64,000 nucleotides of DNA, taken from contig JAYGXS010000004.1 of assembly GCA_036362985.1 (NCBI GenBank), positions 4,827,105-4,891,104 on the forward strand, given 5' to 3'. Origin of the DNA: Ligula intestinalis. Taxonomy: Eukaryota > Platyhelminthes > Cestoda > Diphyllobothriidea > Diphyllobothriidae. How positions within the stretch are numbered: the stretch's first letter is position 1; each line of letters opens with the position of its first letter. The position numbers were made by a program, and so were the translations under genes. Of this stretch, positions 22,785 to 35,420 are shown in pieces. The notes under the pieces were generated by a model. The model saw nothing but the letters and a program-made list of their open reading frames with translations, was not told where the DNA came from and did not search any database.

Positions 22785-22965
22785 GGCAAGGCAAACAGCT
22801 CGCGGCTCAATGGCTTTCATTTGAAGAGGTCGAGCGTTCGAGGCTCGGGTGGGACGCCACTTGAGTCTGTGTAGGACTGGCTGATGATGACTTATAAGCC
22901 AGAAATTGCCATTTCAGTCTCCCTTTTATTTGCCGGCAATACTATCTGCCTACAAAACTAAAGAT
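22785..22965 (+). repeat. tRNA-derived SINE, head-to-head with the previous one
   Basis: A-box region GCTCGCGGCTCAATGGCTTT, B box GCGTTCGAGGCTC (22835-22847), body GGACTGGCTGATGATGACTT, tail TTTGCCGGCAATACTATCTG. It is the mirror image of the minus copy at 22482-22682. Confidence 0.8.
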
Positions 22966-25250
22966 AGCCTATTGGCAGGTTGGTGGACGGCATTTTATGT
23001 CAGATTATCCTTTTCGGACTAGGTGTTACAAGTCTCCTCGACTCTGTCACAAAGCCACACATTGTCGCAATCATCCACCCAGAAGGATAACCAGGTGCTA
23101 AGTTGCAAAGGTAGGAAGTATCTCATGGTCGGCATAGAAGGAGAACGTACAGCGTTGCAGGTCGATACAGCCTAAGACCCTCAGATGATTAACAAAAGCA
23201 TGTGGGAGGCCCCTGGGGTGTTAGAACCGAAGCCAACGGCCGTCCGTGTCTGGGCATCAACTAATACCTTAATGCATTTTCAGGCATCATCATTAGAGCC
23301 GTGGGCCCGCAACTCAGTGATAGAATGTTGAATGTCGTGCTCGAACACCGATAAGCCCGGGCTCGCGTTTCAGGTTGCCAGAACTTGGAATTTGATACGC
23401 GCTGGAGCATTATGGCTAACAAATCAGAAGCGGACATCTTCTTTTCCTTGTTGGTATACAGTTAGCACTTTTCATTCAGCTTCTGCACGAAAGTATGCTT
23501 CCTTTCGTCAAGTGTTCACCCAACCATACTAGTACTTTATGTAAGAAAAAATCATCACTTAAATTCTGCATGCGTTTTCCTTGCCTATTAGAGGAAGCAA
23601 CACAACGTTTGGCTGTTGTCACGGAAAATGACCTCCTCTCACAATCTGCTCTGAAGAGTAGGAATAAGTCGCTACCCTAAATTTACTAAGGTCATTGTCG
23701 TTGGAGCGAGTAATTTTGATCGCCTCTTTTAAATTCTAGAATACACATTGGACGCTTTTGACATGGCAAGCTCCACTAAATCTCAAAACATACTGAAGTT
23801 GACTTTGATCACGCTGCAGCCATAAACCTACGTGTGTCCTTTATTTATTTATAGATAGCCAATTTACGGGCAATTTTAAAATTTGGGTTAATGGGCAAAG
23901 CACCTCTTGGGTGCCTTCTAAAACCTCGAAGGCAGGAGAAGACCTTAAAATCTCCCTCCTTTGCAGTCAGTATTGTTTCTGTTTTAGTTTTATGATTGGT
24001 CAATATTGCAAGAAATAGGAAATTTTTTTCAAGTGAAAAACATGAGTTTAAAAGCACGATGCTAACGAAATATATGTGCAGTTATAGGTCGAGTTGACAG
24101 TTTAGCAGAAAAGTAAACTGCAGCTCGTTGACTTAATTTAGTTCGGGACAGGGAGGGTTTATACAGAAACAGAGTGTTCTTGGTCTTCCTTGATTGTAAT
24201 GGTTTCGCGATTCAGCACCAGCGGAATGTTTGTCGGCGAACAGTTGCTCGCTGTTGGCTGAAGAATAAACCGATTGCGGGCCGCAGATTCAGCACCATTA
24301 TCCTCAGCAAGACGCATGGAGGGGTTCAACGTCCACGAACGCTATCAGAGTGAAAGCGAGATTCCAACGTGTCAGTACCCCAAATTCGTGAAAGTTTTCC
24401 TGAATGTACATAACTAGAGACAGCTCTCTTGAACAAAGGATAGCTTTGCTGAGTTTAAATGCCTCTGGGCAGCTTATTCCAGATTGCTATGGCGTTTACT
24501 GAAAAAAATTTGCGGTATTGTGCATGAACCCTCACCCCACTTTTCTAGGCGTGTATTTAATCGCAATTATTAATGCTCCTAGCTATTCGTGCTGCCTTAT
24601 AAAAAAGGGCTTGGTTCCTGAAAAATACGTGCAAAGGAATAAATATTTGCAGATTATTTCTGGAACCTAAAGGGTAGTCCACATAATGGTCAAAAATCAA
24701 AGCAAACAGTTAGCCCTACGCAAGCTCAGTCATTTTCTCCGGGCGAGAAAGCTCCACTACCCAAAAACAAAATTCCCTCAAATATGGTTAAATTTTGGAC
24801 TGAGGCTCCGTGTGGCAGCCTCGTCTTAGTATTTTTTTCCATCGTAAGGACTTTTTTGACAATTTCAGTCCAGATTCAGATATTTCGACGTTTTCTTCTG
24901 CAGCCTACCTCTCGTGATTTTGCTATGGTCCTGTTGTTTACGTAGTCCTGACGCATTAAATGGGGTGTGAACTAGGTCTTGTAGTCACCACTGCATCCAT
25001 AGCCGCGTAAACAGCTGCGGTGAGGTGACTGCCTGCCGAAGACTGTTGTCAGTATCTTTCCTGAGTCGGCCACTATGCGTTTCTAGTTCCCGTACCCGCT
25101 TTCTGGTCGCTTCTAAGCACCTTGATTTTATCCTCATCTGGATGGAAAACTAATATCAGGTTGCGGCAGCAAAATATCATAACTAGCATTCAATGACGGG
25201 GCTAGACCTGACGTCGACTATCAGACGTAGTATCAAAATATCTTGCCTTA
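22966..25250. other. no gene seen
   Basis: Several short frames and one C-rich stretch; nothing recognisable and no repeat partner in the window. Confidence 0.4.
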
Positions 25251-25254
25251 AATG

Positions 25255-25435
25255 TAAACAAAAAATAAACTGGAAAACAGGCATTCAAAGAAATATAAGT
25301 TGAAAAAAAGCAATTTTAATGAGTAAATTTTCTACGCTGGTTCCCCCAGGTCGCAGTCAGACTCCGGCAAATGTGTAAAACGACAGTTGGAATTTCAAAC
25401 GTGTCTAGACACTCCATACTGATTTGGTGTTTGCA
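25255..25435 (+). repeat. single arm of the inverted-repeat family
   Basis: ATAAACTGGAAAACAGGCATTC, AGAAATATAAGTTGAA, GAGTAAATTTTCTACGCTGG and GTCAGACTC recur in the order seen at 14635-14830 and 59745-59880. Confidence 0.6.
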
Positions 25436-28384
25436 CCAATAAACGGTGGCCGATATCTTCGATCGATATTGATTAGTTTTCGTATGTTTCCAAAAAACTT
25501 ACCTGCTTCCAAATAAATAAAGATATCCAATCGATCGAATTTAACTGTTTGTGAATAATAACCGTGTTTTTCAGCTTTTTAGGCCCCTGTTATAAAATAT
25601 CTGCCTTATGCATAGTTGAATTCTTAAAGTACTTCAGAATCATTTTTTTAGATTATCAGAAAGAACTCCTATCTATTCCGCGCTTTTTAGGCAAGACTAG
25701 ACGCTCTTATCCCGTCATCAAATAAAGATAGATAAATGAGCGCCAGTCATCCGCATTATTTGACTGATTTTCATAATGAGGGCGTAATTTATTTGGTAGT
25801 TTGCAGCGTTAAGACACGTTCCACTAAAGGGAATCGTGTGAAGTTCAGACAAAAGGAGAGCGTTGTAGACTAGGTACAAGAGACGAGAAGTTTTCAGCGA
25901 CCTGTACGATGTGTGATGGAAAGGCACAACCGTTCAACTGTCGAGTTATTTCTATCTCAGTTGGAAGGTATTCAGGGTCATTTTGGGCCATGGCAACTGC
26001 GAATATCAGACAAATTTCTAGGTTCGGCAATTCCGAAAGCATTAACTACCTTCGAATCTGATGCTCACAAGGATTTCCGCCGGACATAACTTTTTTTTCG
26101 TCTGACATAATGCTTAGGGAGTTACCCTGCTCCCCGGAGTGTTTAGTTTCAAATCCTGGTGGATGTCATTAGGAAAAATAATATGTACTCTTTCATCGGC
26201 TTTACTTTGCAAACAATGTAGGAATATGTGCTTTCGGTTGGCATCCATGTATGTTGGGAGATTGGGAAAGTCAAATAGGCGCTAAGTGTACTACTAGTTC
26301 TCATTATATGTGCAGTATGCTTTGAGTCGTTTGTGGACAGGCATCCACAGTGTTGACGGAAGCCAGGAAACAAACGCGAACGATTCCTTGACGTTTGCTA
26401 ACTGACCAAAGGCCGGGATAGTGCCTAAAATTGACGAAGTCTTAGGGAAAATTGCCCCCATCGTTCTTGAAGCAATTGTTCATTTCGCCTACTTGAAACC
26501 TGATGTTCGCTCCCCACACTTGACCTACAAACATGGCTCACAGCCCACCCTACTTGCCCCCTCCCACAATCTCAATGACCTCAAAATGCCGATCTCACGA
26601 TGCGGAGACGTGACAACACCGAGTATTAACCACAAAACATAAAGGAAAACTTTCGAATTCTCATATTTTCATTTTCTATGTAAATGTCTAGGCCCGATGA
26701 TGAGTTACTGAAAACATGCGTTTGACAAATTCACTTTTCAAGTTAAACGTGGTAATATTCGCAGAAATTATATGCATATTCGTTTGGCCTCTCCAATTGA
26801 CCTTAAACTAACGGTTGAATATTCAGTGCATATGGATGAAGTGTAAAAGTACAGTTCCTTTCTTACTTTTCTGATCGTAAGTAGCAGCATTAGAAGTTCA
26901 TGCATCAAAGGACGACGTTTAAAATTGAAAGTTTTTCGGGCATGCAGTTTTTGGTTTTGAGCCCTGTCTGCCTCGTACTTGTCGCATCTAATTTCGCTGA
27001 TATAACTTTGTTTCACTCGGACATCCTAGCCAGTGCAAACTAGCAGGCCGACACAGTAGTTCCATTATCTAATGCACTTTTTGGATGTGATATAGGGCAG
27101 CCTTCGCAGCCACATTTAAGGCCTTGCGTGTATGTGCTACTCATAAAGACTGAAAACGCTGGTTACACGGTTAACATGGAGAAAAACGAAATGCTAGGAG
27201 GTCGTTAGTGCTACTATTGTACTGCCTTAAATTAGTAGGTTTAATCATTGCTACTGCGATCTTCAGGTGCGGTTCTGTATGGGAAGAGAAGAATTGAGAT
27301 ATCAAGGGGAAGGAGTAGTGTATTCTGTACAGAAATGGTAGAGAATAGATTTGAGGAAGTTGGCTATCGGAAGAGGGTGCAGCCATCCGCAAAAGTGTTG
27401 CGTCCAAAGTGTGAGCGTGACAGGCGCCACAATAAGGTCCTGTGAGTCAATCACAGAAAGATGATTAGCCAGACTGGATTGGCGTAGACGGGTTAGTGCA
27501 TTCCCACATGCTAATTACCCTGTGATTTTGAGCGTTGGCGCAGTTTGCGACACATTTGATTGGCTGTCGCATAGGCGGGCCGAAAACTTCAATCACGTGA
27601 CCTCATGCGTGGCTTGGTGACGAAGGTGGAAGTTGGCGCAAGCTCATTATAGAGAACTAAGAAACGAAACACATTGTCCGCAGGCAGTTGTGGAATAACC
27701 ATTTGACCTTTTGAGTCGCCGAGCAGTTCTTCGAGAATAAACTGCATCCTGATCACTGTTCATTGCTTTCATGACTGACCTATATCTCTCTGAGTTAAAA
27801 TAGTGAAAGGATCACATAAAACAATATTCACACAAGTGACAGGGAGGTGCGAACCATACGCAGTGGCTCAGCCGGTATTGGCTGGCTACGCCCATGGAAA
27901 GAGAGCTCCGAGCGTGGGCGTGCAGTTTCTGATGAGGGATGGACGACCCAACCACCCCAAAATCTTTCCCGATGACCGCTCTTCCTTCTTCTATAGTTGA
28001 CAGTATTATCCACAATTTCTAAATAACTCCGATTTCAAATAACTGTTATCCTGAAAAGAAAAATCTTCGGAAAATAGAGTTATACTTGTGAATTTTCGAG
28101 CAGGTAGCAGTTGCTCGTCGTCAGACTAAATGAAAGGTGGGGGGCAGGGAACGTCGTACTAGAGGCTTTGGTGGCAGAGGTTACAACGAACGGGGTGGGA
28201 TTTGGCGGGAGGGTTACGGTGACGTGACTCCTGCGGCGATAGGTTGTCCTGATGAGGGGAGGGAGGTGTTAAGGTTTGGATAGTTGGTCACGTGTTCCGG
28301 GGAGGGAGGGGGGGATTCAGAATCAATGAAATCCTACTTGACCGAGCACGGACAGCCTGTTTTTGTTTCAGGCTGGGTGCAGGT
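25436..28384. other. no gene seen
   Basis: Mostly AT-rich. Positions 27450-27780 are GC-richer with ATTGG boxes, a TATAGAGAAC and an AATAAA (27741-27746), an LTR- or promoter-like order, but no partner repeat was found. A Gly/Arg-rich frame at 28141-28281 is not supported by splice sites. Confidence 0.35.
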
Positions 28385-28690
28385 TAGTCGACCATGCGCG
28401 AAAACCGGCACAGTTTGAATCAAGCTCTACGTATCTGTTAATACCAGCCGGGCTCGAGGGCCAAGCTGCGACGAATTCTCTCGCTTGCCTCATATTAACC
28501 ATGGCGATCACCTCAGTACCATCCCAACTGAATCGGTGATCACACTCAAGGTAGTGTGCAAATACGAGTGATGAAGTGTCCCGTCGGCGAATGGCTTACT
28601 CATATTCCTTGATGCGAATCTCAAGACGTCGGCCAGTTTGGCCAATCCAAACACAAGGGCTTGTTCCCGGGTGGACTATGCCGTTTGGCA
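28385..28690 (-). pseudogene. Penelope-like element GIY-YIG fragment
   Basis: On the minus strand one continuous frame reads CVWIGQTGRRLEIRIKEYE, a TAA stop, AIRRRDTSSLVFAHYLE, CDHRFSWDGTEVIAMVN, RQAREFVAAW and INRYVELD. It covers YIG (as WIG), the Arg/Glu-rich helix and the C-terminal part; the conserved Glu of the EFLEAW motif is Ala. The RT and GIY half are missing. Confidence 0.82.
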
Positions 28691-28723
28691 GCAGAACGGT
28701 AAGGGAGGAGGGGTGGGTGAAAT

Positions 28724-29600
28724 GTCATGAGACTAGTGAAAGAAAAACGATTTCACACTCTGGGGGGTCTGTCGTCTGCCAGACACACAGAGAAGAAAAA
28801 TATGACGCCGATTTTGTGCATTTTGTCACTGTCAGCTGCCACAGTCAGTGTAAAAAACCTCCTGCCAGACTTGACAGGTGACCTCAGCTGCACATATGAA
28901 CGGAACTGCCAGACCTGGCGCTCTCGCCTTAGGCTCCCTAGGTGTGCCCACTAAACGCAAATGGTCCAATCGTGCAGGAGGCTATGATGCTCCGTCTTCC
29001 AGCTTAACATCCACCAGACAAATACTGTATTTCACAATTCGAACTTTCAAACGACCCTTTTTCCACCATCAATGGCAGTCTGCCCGAAGGGTGTTTTTTG
29101 CATTTCTTAAAGTGCAAAGCTATCAAACTTGAAAGTGCTGGCGTCATTCGGAATAGACAGCGGTCTTTTGCACGACTATACTTATCGCCAAGGGGCTGAT
29201 ATGAACTTCTGGTCAAAGACTTAATAAAACTCAGGAAGAAGTCCGGTGTTTTGTATGGTATTGTATTTGGCGGTTAACCTGGCCTTGAGATTGTACAGTT
29301 CGGATTGAACGAAATCTGGAATCGTGCACACGAGAGCAGATGCTGGGTGCGCGGTGTTATAGCGCAGCATCGCCAGCGGCCGCGCACACCTTGGAGCTCA
29401 ATTCACCCAGCTGGCGCCCGCATACACGACTCTGCACGGCACCGGTTGTTATTTAGCCACTGACTGCTGTAACTGTCACATTTCTGGCCGCAGCATTTTG
29501 TCGCTCATAATGAACTCCTGGAGGATTTGGTAAGCCCAAAATCATATGGTTCCGATGATTTGTCAGCCGCCTTCTCCTTACTCATAGTCAATCATGGAAA
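28724..29600 (+). repeat. ~0.9-kb dispersed repeat, copy 1
   Basis: Collinear with 30000-30953 over almost its full length: GAGACTAGTGAA, TTTCACACT.TGGGGGG, TTTTGTGCA, CACTGTCAGCTG, CGGCAGTCTGCCCGAA, CAGCCGCCTTCTCCTT. It has no long frame conserved in both copies. Class unknown. Confidence 0.8.
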
Positions 29601-29629
29601 TCGAAATTTAGCTGTCATTTTTCAAACAA

Positions 29630-29950
29630 CTTTCTCAATACAAGCGAACGTGCGAGTTCCAGGATGTCATTAAGAAGAAGATTCGATTGCTGGATTCGAA
29701 TTTCCGTTGCAGAATTTCCATCGCGGATCCAGCCTCAAAGACCATAGTAGAAAATGGCAATTCATTGAAATGAAGTCGCAGTACTTATAAGATACAGTCA
29801 CTATTGCACACTTATAATAATAAACGACTCGTCTATCGAGGATTAATTGCTTGATAGTCCGTGTGCGGGTCATGACTTGCTGAACGTTCATCATCCATGC
29901 TGGACTTTGGCACAAGTGATTGAAATCGAAATGCTTTATAGTGGACAACG
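29630..29950 (-). mobile_element. degenerate PLE terminal repeat
   Basis: On the plus strand: a tail box (CAATACAAGCGAACGTGCGAG), AAGAAGAAGATTCGATTGCTGG, a damaged stem (CAGAATTTCCATCGCGGATCC), ACTTATAAGATACAGTCA and AATAAACGA. The CTGANGA core is destroyed. It lies between the two copies of the 0.9-kb repeat. Confidence 0.6.
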
Positions 29951-29999
29951 GGCGAGTCCTTCTATCGAATAAGCATGTATTCCCATGGCAGGTGAGGGG

Positions 30000-30953
30000 G
30001 GATATGTCACGAGACTAGTGAAGAAAAAACAATTTCACACTTTGGGGGGACTGTCCTGTGCCAGAGAATAAAAAATGACGTTGCTTTTGTGCACGTTGTC
30101 ACTGTCAGCTGTCGTAGTCAGTATAAAAAAGACCCAAACCGACTTGGCTACCTCTGACAGATGTTTTCAGCTGCACATATTAACAGAGCTTCCAGATGTT
30201 ACACTGTCGCCCTCGGCTCCCTTGGTACGCCCACTAAACACAAACGGTCCAATCGTACCTGAGGCCTACGATGTTTCCTCATCGAGCTTAGAACCCACCA
30301 GGTGAATACTGCGTTTCAAAATCCGAAATTCAGAACAGCCTCTTTCCCCCGTCAACGGCAGTCTGCCCGAAAGGTCTTTTTTTGCATTTCTAAAAGTGCG
30401 GAGCTGTCAAGCTCGAATATACTGGCTTCAATTGGAATAGACAGCGACTTTTGTCATCAGTAGAGGTACCAGCAAGGAGTTGATTTGAAATTCTGGTCAA
30501 AGGCTGAATAAACATTAGGGGGAAGACTGGTGGTGTGTGTCGTATTCGGCGCTTTAACTGGCCGTGGAATTGTGCATGTCGAACTGAAGGCGGATTGGAC
30601 TCGCACATACATGAGCAAGAGCTGGATGTGTGGTGCTATGGTGGATCACCATAAGCGGTTGTCCACACCTTCGAACTGGATCCCGCGCTGATCTCCTCAG
30701 CAGTCAGGATAATCACTTATGCCAGAAACAAACCACTCGATCTAGTGATCTGTACTTCACCTACAGGGCCCTGCATGGCATTGGTTTTATTTAGTTGCTG
30801 ACTGCTGTAACTGTCACTTGTCTGGCTACAGCTACTGTTTCACATAATGAACTCCTATATGATTTTGGAAGGCCGAAATTAAAACAAACAAATGGCTCCT
30901 ACATTCTGTCAGTCGCCTTCTCCTTCAGTCATATTCAATCTTGGAAAGACCCA
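30000..30953 (+). repeat. ~0.9-kb dispersed repeat, copy 2
   Basis: Partner of 28724-29600. It ends directly at a PLE GIY-YIG fragment (30965), which copy 1 lacks. Confidence 0.8.
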
Positions 30954-30964
30954 CCGCTGGAGTC

Positions 30965-31670
30965 GTTTAACGGATCTGGTGCAGTGGTGGACAAAGTAAT
31001 TACGTCGGAGAAACCGGGAGATTACTCTGGACGCGAATGTCCGGGCACGCAGCGGCAGTTAGGAAGAAAGACACTAACGCCTAGATTACTGCTCGCTCGA
31101 AGGGACCCGGCCATATTTTCGAGTTGAACGAGGTCGAACTCCTCGCAAGAGGTGACAGCCACGTGAGCCGCTGGCTGCTCAAGTCATGGTTCTCAGGCCC
31201 CAGTCCATCACTAAGCGCAAAGATTTGCCCTTCTCATAATGCGTACTGAGACATATTCTGAACAAAAGATTCAATCACGTGGGAAGGACCGGACACAATG
31301 ACAGCGAGCATGATTGGGACGCAATTATAAAACCCGCATCCGACACGGACAACGAAATCACAGTAATTAATGAGTCGACAGAGAAGTTTCAAGCCATTAC
31401 CGCACCGATTAAGAGCCCAAGCGACGTTACAGGAGCTGATAATTATGGTACCCGTGCCGATTTCCTCTAAGAACTATCAATACTGAGCAACCTTTGCATT
31501 ATCAACCCTGCCTGGGCATGTCTCATATTATACTACAGTTACCTGTGATTAAGGATTCTCGACAGAATCCGAAACGTCAGGAAAATAAAATTCCATTAAC
31601 AGTGATCTATTTTCTTTTTCCTCTTCTAAACTGCTTCCTGGAACTCGCATATGCGCTTATATCGGCAGTA
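30965..31670 (+). pseudogene. Penelope-like element 3' part: GIY-YIG, UTR and hammerhead-like motif
   Basis: The frame starting near 30970 reads WCSGGQSNYVGETGRLLWTR, MSGHAAAVRKKDTNA, a stop, then HIFELNEVELLARGDSHVSR and WLLKSW: the endonuclease of the 17-kb lineage from just after GIY to its end. Downstream, 31543-31578 holds GGATTC/GAATCC arms (perfect 6-bp stem), GAAAC and GTC, followed by AGG and AATAAAATTCC, and at 31625-31670 the tail box (CTGCTTCCTGGAACTCGCAT). The RT is absent. Confidence 0.82.
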
Positions 31671-33920
31671 AACTTTCACGTGCATATTCAGCGCATTCTA
31701 GGCTATGGGTTAGGGTTATGGCTGGGTGATATGTACCCTTACCGGAATTTTGCACGAAAATCTTTATATTATCAGGGGTTTCGTATTTCCATACGTCACC
31801 AAAGCAGGCGTTAGATTTCCACTAATAGAGGTAAGAAGGTTCGATAGATTGCAATTGTTGTTAGGTATAATCAGGCATGTATGAAAAGGCAACCGCGTTT
31901 TGGTCCGTCAATCTACGTTGATACACACTAATGAGTAAGGTATCCAAGCGCTCCCAAATAATTTTGTCGCATTTTCAGCTCCCTAACATTGAAGTTAAAG
32001 TGTGCTCATGCAGGTGGAACGCAGACGACCGTTTCTACTGCTGCATAGCAGAATTTTTTGCGATCCCTGGAACAATAATTTTATTCGCCAGACGGTTCGG
32101 ATTTACGCTCGATCAGAGGTGCGCATTGGGTACAGGATTTATGGTATGCGGTTGTCATGTCCAGCATACATAAATACTAATTAGCAATTCCCGCTTTCAC
32201 AACACTTTGTACGGCAGTTACTTTCCGTAATTTCGTCACCATTGCTGATAAGCAGCATGATAAAGACTTAACAATTGGGCAGTGTTTGACCGTCTCTTCG
32301 AGTGTGGGAAGTCGTTGTGCTCGTTAATGGATCATGACCCAGTTGTCCCCTCTTGCTGATTGTTCAGCTTCCTCAAGCTGGAATGTGTGATCAGATCCTG
32401 CACGGGAGCTGCTAATTGTACAGTGTAGTGACATGGGAACTAAATCCCCAAAAAAACACTGCGCCTGTTATGCGTCCAGAACGCTCACCCGTGACCGTCT
32501 CCGATGGCTGGGTCGAGTGGGAATCGAACAATTTCATGTAAGGAAAATTTTTCTTCGCAGCAAGCCCATCTTTTCCTAAACTGCTTCCTAAGATCCGCCC
32601 TCTTGCTTGTGTGTACAGGTTCTTTTTTTATTCAACCACAGGAATAAGCATTCGGAGAAAACTATCAGCTAGTTTTGCTGAGTTTACAGGCCCTTAACTG
32701 ACACTGGTTTTATTTTTTCGGCAGGCGAGAACCGAATGATCGCATTTACTTTGAAAAGAACCAATGAGAAGTTTTATAAAACCAATGTCACTGGCAACGA
32801 TATGGTGATGACAATCGATTATTGATTCCTCGTTCCCAGGCAACTTTGCATGTGTGTTTAAGCCCGCAAATTTAAGTTGCATCATCAAGTTGATCTTGAA
32901 TCTTTCAATCCAGTTAAATTGGTGAACTTTAATCTCATGGGCGAGTCCTACTCGTTTATAAAGTTTTCACATCTCTTGGATCCTTGAGCGCTACCTCTCG
33001 GGATATCTTGTACACTGCAATGTAATAATACAATCACCTGCTAACTTGATTTCTTATGCAAACATCCCATTCCTCTTAATATTTGATCTTCTGTAAATAT
33101 AAGGCGCCATTTTCAAAATCGAAGGAACTGAGGGGCAGTGTCAGGGACGCTGAACTTCGTTTAAAACCCAGTTAGACTGGTGCCTTAGCATTCTATCCAG
33201 TCAAACTTTCACTTCAGGCATTTGTCGTATTATTTAATGTCTAAAGGGTTGCGTTTCCCTAGGGCTTAAAATTGAACGGTGAAAAACTCTCGGCTTTTCC
33301 ATGCTCCCAGACATATTTATTGCAGACAATGAGAGCCGTCCAGGTTTTTAATTTCCTGAGAAATTAATTTTTGTTCACAGAATATATCCGTATATTTAAG
33401 TTCTATAGGAAAAGGCCGTAATTTTAAGTATATATTTGAGTTGAAACCCGTCAGCCACTACGAAATATGCATTTGCTGTCAACGTATCTGGGCCGTTTAG
33501 CTAGTTCTTAGGCTGTTAGTATGTTAAGCTACAAGATCACTGAGAGCCATCCCATACTGCAGTGACGTGTTGGAGACATTCATGATAATTGCTTCATATG
33601 ACGTCAGTAACTTAACTGATGATGGCCACCTCAACAAGACCAAAATCTCAGATTCTTACAAGTAGTGTACCAGTGATTGCATGATCATCTTCTCTACAAA
33701 ATAAATTCGCTCCATGTGGATGATAACACGGCGCATCAAGCTCTGGTTGTGGGGAAAAGAAAGCAGAGTCAAACTCAGTGCCACAGAGTCTGCAATCAGC
33801 CTTCCACTAATGGCGCAGAAGCCCCAATCATTCGTGGAAGATGACCAAAAGTATGCGAATAAATGCTGTCTACGGGGTCATGTTGATCGATACGATGGTC
33901 TCATCACCTGACGAGCCGGC
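31671..33920. other. no gene seen
   Basis: AT-rich unique sequence with short frames only. A TTAGGGTTATGG at about 31708 is an isolated telomere-like word. Confidence 0.4.
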
Positions 33921-33924
33921 GAAG

Positions 33925-34035
33925 GTTGCTTTTGTTGATGAACGTTCAGCCGACCGCTAGTGTAATTCATCTGTTACGCTCTGCCTAGGGCCTCAACAGA
34001 GGCCCTGACAGCCGTAGCCGCCAGGTAAGTCAGGG
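33925..34035 (+). repeat. short dispersed repeat
   Basis: GTTGATGAACGTTCAGCCGA, TCATCTGTTACGCTCTGCCT, GGCCCTGACAGCCGTAGC; partner of 22376-22480 and 22683-22765. Confidence 0.55.
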
Positions 34036-34639
34036 GGCAGTTGGCACGGTACCAGTCTATTGTGGGTGACACCACGGAAACTAAACCCCCAAAATTCTGC
34101 AATACGAGAGCGGTGGTAACGGGGGTTAGACATTAGAGGCCTAACGGCGGCGGAGGAGAGAAAATAAAATTAATATAAGAAACAATACGGGAAATGAAAG
34201 ATAAAGCTATCATAAAAATTGTTTTCATCATCTTCCAAAGAAGACGAAGAAGAAGGTTGCCGAAGGGCAACTTTCCAGCAGAAGTCTGCCACACTTAACA
34301 GAGCCATAGACCTTCATCCTGCTTACCAGGCGGTACGCATACGGCGCGAGTCAGTTCGAACAAGGCCAGCAGGACGGTGAAGAAGCCACAAGCGTGGAGA
34401 AGAACCGAGATCAGAGGAAGATAGGAGAGGGGTCGGACAGGGGCCAGGTGACCAGCGTGGAACGCTACCTCACCGCTACCGGGCACACGAGGTTGACAGG
34501 ACCTCATGCGGGCAGCAGCAAGTGATTAGTCCGTCGGTGGACGAGGGACAGGCCATTAAGCGCACTGAATTGCCAACAATTATTACAGCCGCAGAGGTGA
34601 CTAAGGTCACACGAGCCCCCCAGCGGTCAATCTCACGGA

Positions 34640-34860
34640 GAGTCAGCAGCAAATAAGCAGGTCAAAGTTGGTGCACTGAGCACGGATATAAGAACAGGCA
34701 TGCAGCAGGGCTGAAACAGTCCCAGCACGCAGGAGCAACCACCACGTTACTCTGAGGATGGAAACAAGCGAAAGTTCGAAACGTCAGTCCCGATATAACT
34801 CGGTCCATATCCTTGAACCTTCTTCTTCGTCTTCGTTGAGAGATGAAGAAAACACTAAAA
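34640..34860 (+). mobile_element. PLE-type terminal repeat, second subfamily, with hammerhead-like motif
   Basis: 34752-34785 reads CTGAGGA, T, GGAAA...GTTC, GAAAC, GTC, then AGTCCCGATATAACTCGGTC. The same order occurs at 58066-58180. The end resembles the first subfamily only in the ribozyme-like core; the flanks differ. Confidence 0.6.
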
Positions 34861-35084
34861 TATCTGGACCTCAAATCTTTGGGCACATTAGCATAAAGAT
34901 TAATACACATCAACTAAATAGTCCAAAATAATTGAAAAATAAATTAAAATAACAAAATAATAAAAATAAATTGATCAAATTAAAGCAAATAAATTTTGCG
35001 GGTTGGTAAAATAAATAGTGCCCTTGTCAGGGCAGCAGGGAGGGGGAGGGGGAATAGGGGTCAATAATCTGAGTAGCTCAAAAG

Positions 35085-35190
35085 ACGAAGATGCGATCAC
35101 TGGAACAAGAGTGATCGCGTCTTCGCATCTTCGTCTTCTGAACTGCTTCCTGGGACTCGAATATTTGCTACTATTGGCAATCTGAGTAGC
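35085..35190. repeat. short palindrome plus PLE tail box
   Basis: AGACGAAGATGCGATCACT and its complement (ending CGCATCTTCGTCT) face each other around GGAACAAG, with a 6-base insertion in the right arm. CTGCTTCCTGGGACTCGAAT follows, the PLE tail box in plus orientation. It looks like two PLE ends joined in opposite orientation and trimmed. Confidence 0.65.
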
Positions 35191-35219
35191 TTTAGGGATT
35201 CAGGCAGCCAAGTGAGGTG

Positions 35220-35420
35220 ATAAGTTGCAGGCTATCGGATTACCGCTGATTAACGCCGATTAACCCCGCTTCCCTTTACCTTGCCCTGAAAACCACAATA
35301 TTTTTTTCTGCCAAGCCGCGTAGTTTATTTAGTTAATTACTATATTCGTGAAAAGGCCTGACAAGAATTTTTAGAAAACAATCGTATGTTTGCCAGTTTA
35401 TTTTCTGAAAGATTCAACGG
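35220..35420 (+). mobile_element. 3' end of lineage-2 PLE
   Basis: CCTGAAAACCACAATATTTT, TTTATTTAGTTAATTACTAT, GCCTGACAAGAATTTTTAGA and GTTTGCCAGTTTATTTTCTG match 21275-21410 and 7210-7330 in order. No coding part remains. Confidence 0.65.

Noticed and set aside
27450..27780. Solo LTR
   Set aside because: Promoter-like order (ATTGG boxes, TATA-like, AATAAA) but no second copy, no TG..CA ends with target duplication that I can defend.
28141..28281. RGG-box exon (Arg/Gly-rich frame)
   Set aside because: G-rich composition explains it; no splice sites or start, and no continuation.
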